Part shown: positions 62,236 through 64,000 of the stretch, piece by piece
Layout: the number at the start of each line of letters is the position of its first letter
Numbering within the stretch: the stretch's first letter is position 1
Origin: Chitinophagaceae bacterium
GTDB lineage: Bacteria; Bacteroidota; Bacteroidia; Chitinophagales; Chitinophagaceae
Length of the DNA stretch: 64,000 nt
NCBI GenBank assembly: GCA_014879565.1
Contig: JACSRW010000032.1
Location: 310,001-374,000 of the forward strand
Direction of reading: 5' to 3'
Made by a program: the position numbers and the translations under genes
The notes under the pieces: model-generated
Database searches by the model: none
What the model was told of the DNA's origin: nothing
Seen by the model: the letters and a program-made list of their open reading frames with translations, nothing else

Positions 62236-64000
62236 TCAAAACCCCTTCGGCTGATTAGCCTGTCCGTTCGCTGGTTTCTGTGTATTTTCATTCCCCATAT
62301 TCTCCAGGATCCAGTTTGTCATTTTACTCCAGAGATGAAAAGTGGTATTGTCTGCCATACCGCCGATACCGTGGTTTTTATTGGGATAATAAGCGCTTTC
62401 AAAATCAATATTACTTTTTACCAGGGCGGTAATCATCTGGGTGGCATTCTGAAAATGTACATTGTCATCTGCAGTGCCGTGAATAATCAGGTATTTCCCT
62501 TTTATCCTGCTGGTGAAATTCACCGGTGAATTGTCATCATATCCTTTGGCATTTTCCTGCGGAGTGCGCATATATCTTTCCGTATAAATATTGTCATAGT
62601 AACGCCAGTTGGTCACAGGGGCCACGGCCACCGCTGCGCTGAATACTTCATTCCCTTTGGTAATGGCCAGTGAACTCATAAAACCGCCATAACTCCAGCC
62701 CCAGTGGCCGATATTTTCTTTATCCACAAAAGGCAAATTACTCAGCTGTTTTGCCGCATCAATCTGATCTTCTATTTCAAACTTTCCCAGCTGCAGGTAG
62801 GTTTTTTTCTTGAATTCCTCTCCCCGGAAGCCGGTACCGGTATTATCCACACTCACCACAATGAATCCTTTCTGGGCTAATAACTGGTGCCAGGCACTGA
62901 CGGCGCCAAAGCGGTTGGCCACCTGTTGTGAACCGGGTCCGCCATAGTTGCAAAACAGCACCGGGTATTTTTTACCGGGATCAAATCCGGCGGGTTTGAG
63001 CATCCATCCGTTCAGGGTATCTCCCTTGCTGTTCGGGATGCGGATGAATTCCGCCTTGCCATACCCGTATTCTGCCAGCCTGGATTTCAGCCGGGCGCTC
63101 TCATTGATGACTTTTTCGGTAACCACGGTAAGGCCTTTTTTCTTATCGCTAACCAGTTTGTTCAGGGTTACGGTCTGCGGATTGTTCAGGTCTGATCTGA
63201 AATCAAAGAAGCGGGTGAAATCTGCATTGAATTCAACCCGGTGCCAGCCCTCTCCACTTGTGACCGGGTAGGTTTTTTTACCGGTAAAATCGGTCACAAA
63301 TACATTGCGGTCCATTGGCCGGGGGTTGGCCATGGTGAAGAAAATCCGTTTTCCCGTTTCATCCACTGCATTTACTTCCGTAACATCAAATTTCCCTCTT
63401 GTTACCTGGGTTTTGCTGTTTCCGTCCAGACTATAGAGATACAGGTGTCTGTACCCGTCCATTTCACTGGTGAAAAGAAAATTTTTACCATCTTTCAGAA
63501 ACCACCAGTCGTCGTTTATCTCTACATAATACTTATTTTTTTCTTCGTAAAGCAGCCGGGCACTGCCATCGGCGGCATGGGTGGCCAGCAGTTTCAGGTG
63601 ATTCTGGTGACGGTTCATCCAGAATACTACCAGGCTGTTATCATCCTGTGTCCATTTTATCCGGGGGATATAGATATCACCCTGCTCATATTGGGCTTTG
63701 GCTTTTGATCCTTTCGCTACATCGTAGATGAAAATATCAACGGTGGAATTGCCGTCGCCCGCTTTGGGGTATTTGTACCGGTAATCCTTATTGTGGGCAT
63801 CGTCGTAAATGGTCATATTATATTCCTTTACCGTGCTTTCATCAAAACGATAATAGGCGAGGTAATTCCCTTTGGGACTCCAGTCATAAGCCCGGGTAAA
63901 CTCAAACTCTTCCTCGTATACCCAGTCGCAGTTACCATTAATAACATGATTCCACTTTCCGTCTGTGGTTACTGCCGTGACCTTATCCGTGCTGAGTTCC
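62236..64000 (-). CDS. S9-family prolyl oligopeptidase, DPP-IV-like (N-terminal part outside window)
   Basis: The frame is open to the window edge and encodes the last 587 residues or so. It has the DPP-IV propeller segment CDWVYEEEFEFTRAYDWSPKGNYLAYYR, then the alpha/beta-hydrolase domain with the nucleophile Ser in GHWGWSYGGFMS, the Asp in HGTADDNVHF and the His in YPNKNHGIGG. It should remove dipeptides from peptides with Pro or Ala at position 2, probably in the periplasm; the signal peptide would lie outside. The tail after the catalytic domain is short and Gln/Asn-rich (NTQKPANGQANQPKGF). An ATG at 63816 is internal. Confidence 0.92.
   Translation of the reverse strand, partial: ELSTDKVTAVTTDGKWNHVINGNCDWVYEEEFEFTRAYDWSPKGNYLAYYRFDESTVKEYNMTIYDDAHNKDYRYKYPKAGDGNSTVDIFIYDVAKGSKAKAQYEQGDIYIPRIKWTQDDNSLVVFWMNRHQNHLKLLATHAADGSARLLYEEKNKYYVEINDDWWFLKDGKNFLFTSEMDGYRHLYLYSLDGNSKTQVTRGKFDVTEVNAVDETGKRIFFTMANPRPMDRNVFVTDFTGKKTYPVTSGEGWHRVEFNADFTRFFDFRSDLNNPQTVTLNKLVSDKKKGLTVVTEKVINESARLKSRLAEYGYGKAEFIRIPNSKGDTLNGWMLKPAGFDPGKKYPVLFCNYGGPGSQQVANRFGAVSAWHQLLAQKGFIVVSVDNTGTGFRGEEFKKKTYLQLGKFEIEDQIDAAKQLSNLPFVDKENIGHWGWSYGGFMSSLAITKGNEVFSAAVAVAPVTNWRYYDNIYTERYMRTPQENAKGYDDNSPVNFTSRIKGKYLIIHGTADDNVHFQNATQMITALVKSNIDFESAYYPNKNHGIGGMADNTTFHLWSKMTNWILENMGNENTQKPANGQANQPKGF

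Noticed and set aside
1-64000. Search for tRNA, rRNA, insertion sequences, phage genes and CRISPR arrays
   Set aside because: I found no cloverleaf-like gaps, transposase motifs, integrase genes or regularly spaced short repeats; intergenic gaps are mostly too short and are otherwise accounted for.

Overview
The window looks like chromosome from a member of the Bacteroidota, most likely a Chitinophagaceae-like bacterium. The supporting signs are a type IX secretion (T9SS) sorting domain, many -7 boxes of the Bacteroidota type TAnnTTTG, little sign of Shine-Dalgarno sites, a Bacteroidota-style sigma/anti-sigma pair with an outer-membrane-barrel-like domain, a PspC-domain protein, DUF6702 and GxxExxY proteins, and tandem M1 peptidases. 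The family-level placement is inference. I see no rRNA, tRNA, CRISPR array, insertion sequence or phage gene. Most of the window is core metabolism.

Layout. 1-2592: the end of PEP carboxylase, then aguB-aguA (agmatine to putrescine). 2644-5255: an ammonium transporter followed by an outer-membrane porin. 5540-23049: a long run of minus-strand genes read in the order leuA-leuC-leuD-leuB, a leader/attenuator, ilvD-ilvB-ilvN-ilvC-ilvA, gltB-gltD, closed by an intrinsic terminator. This run makes leucine, isoleucine and valine and supplies the glutamate that donates their amino groups. 23261-28058: an unrecognised helical protein, carA, aroQ and a CoA-transferase/hydrolase. 28126-40993: secreted or envelope proteins, including a BNR-repeat protein, an esterase, a GxxExxY protein, two tandem M1 peptidases, HupE/UreJ, DUF6702, a CNNM/CBS protein and a PAP2 phosphatase. 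41115-55266: an LTA-synthase-like sulfatase-fold enzyme, a methyltransferase, glmM, a Tat-exported two-subunit molybdenum hydroxylase, cysteine desulfurase, PspC, aconitase, a DODA-type dioxygenase and formate-THF ligase. 55460-64000: a T9SS cargo protein, a DoxX-like membrane protein, an ECF sigma factor with its membrane partner, a lipoprotein with four repeats and a cytochrome c motif, ubiX, and a truncated S9 (DPP-IV-like) peptidase.

The most interesting signals are regulatory. Between leuB and ilvD lies an unannotated 31-codon leader peptide with a run of ten Ile/Val codons. It is followed by a perfect intrinsic terminator, and the leader's GGAGGTGG can pair with CCGCCTCC in the terminator stem. 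This is a complete ribosome-mediated attenuator, readable directly from the sequence. A second structured leader precedes leuA: a 15-codon ORF without Leu codons, and a 14-bp terminator-like hairpin with a competing upstream arm. The short LeuA lacks the C-terminal leucine-feedback domain, so control at the RNA level may matter more here.

Start codons were moved inward from the longest frame wherever family N-termini, signal peptides or promoter boxes argued for it; each case is explained in the entry.
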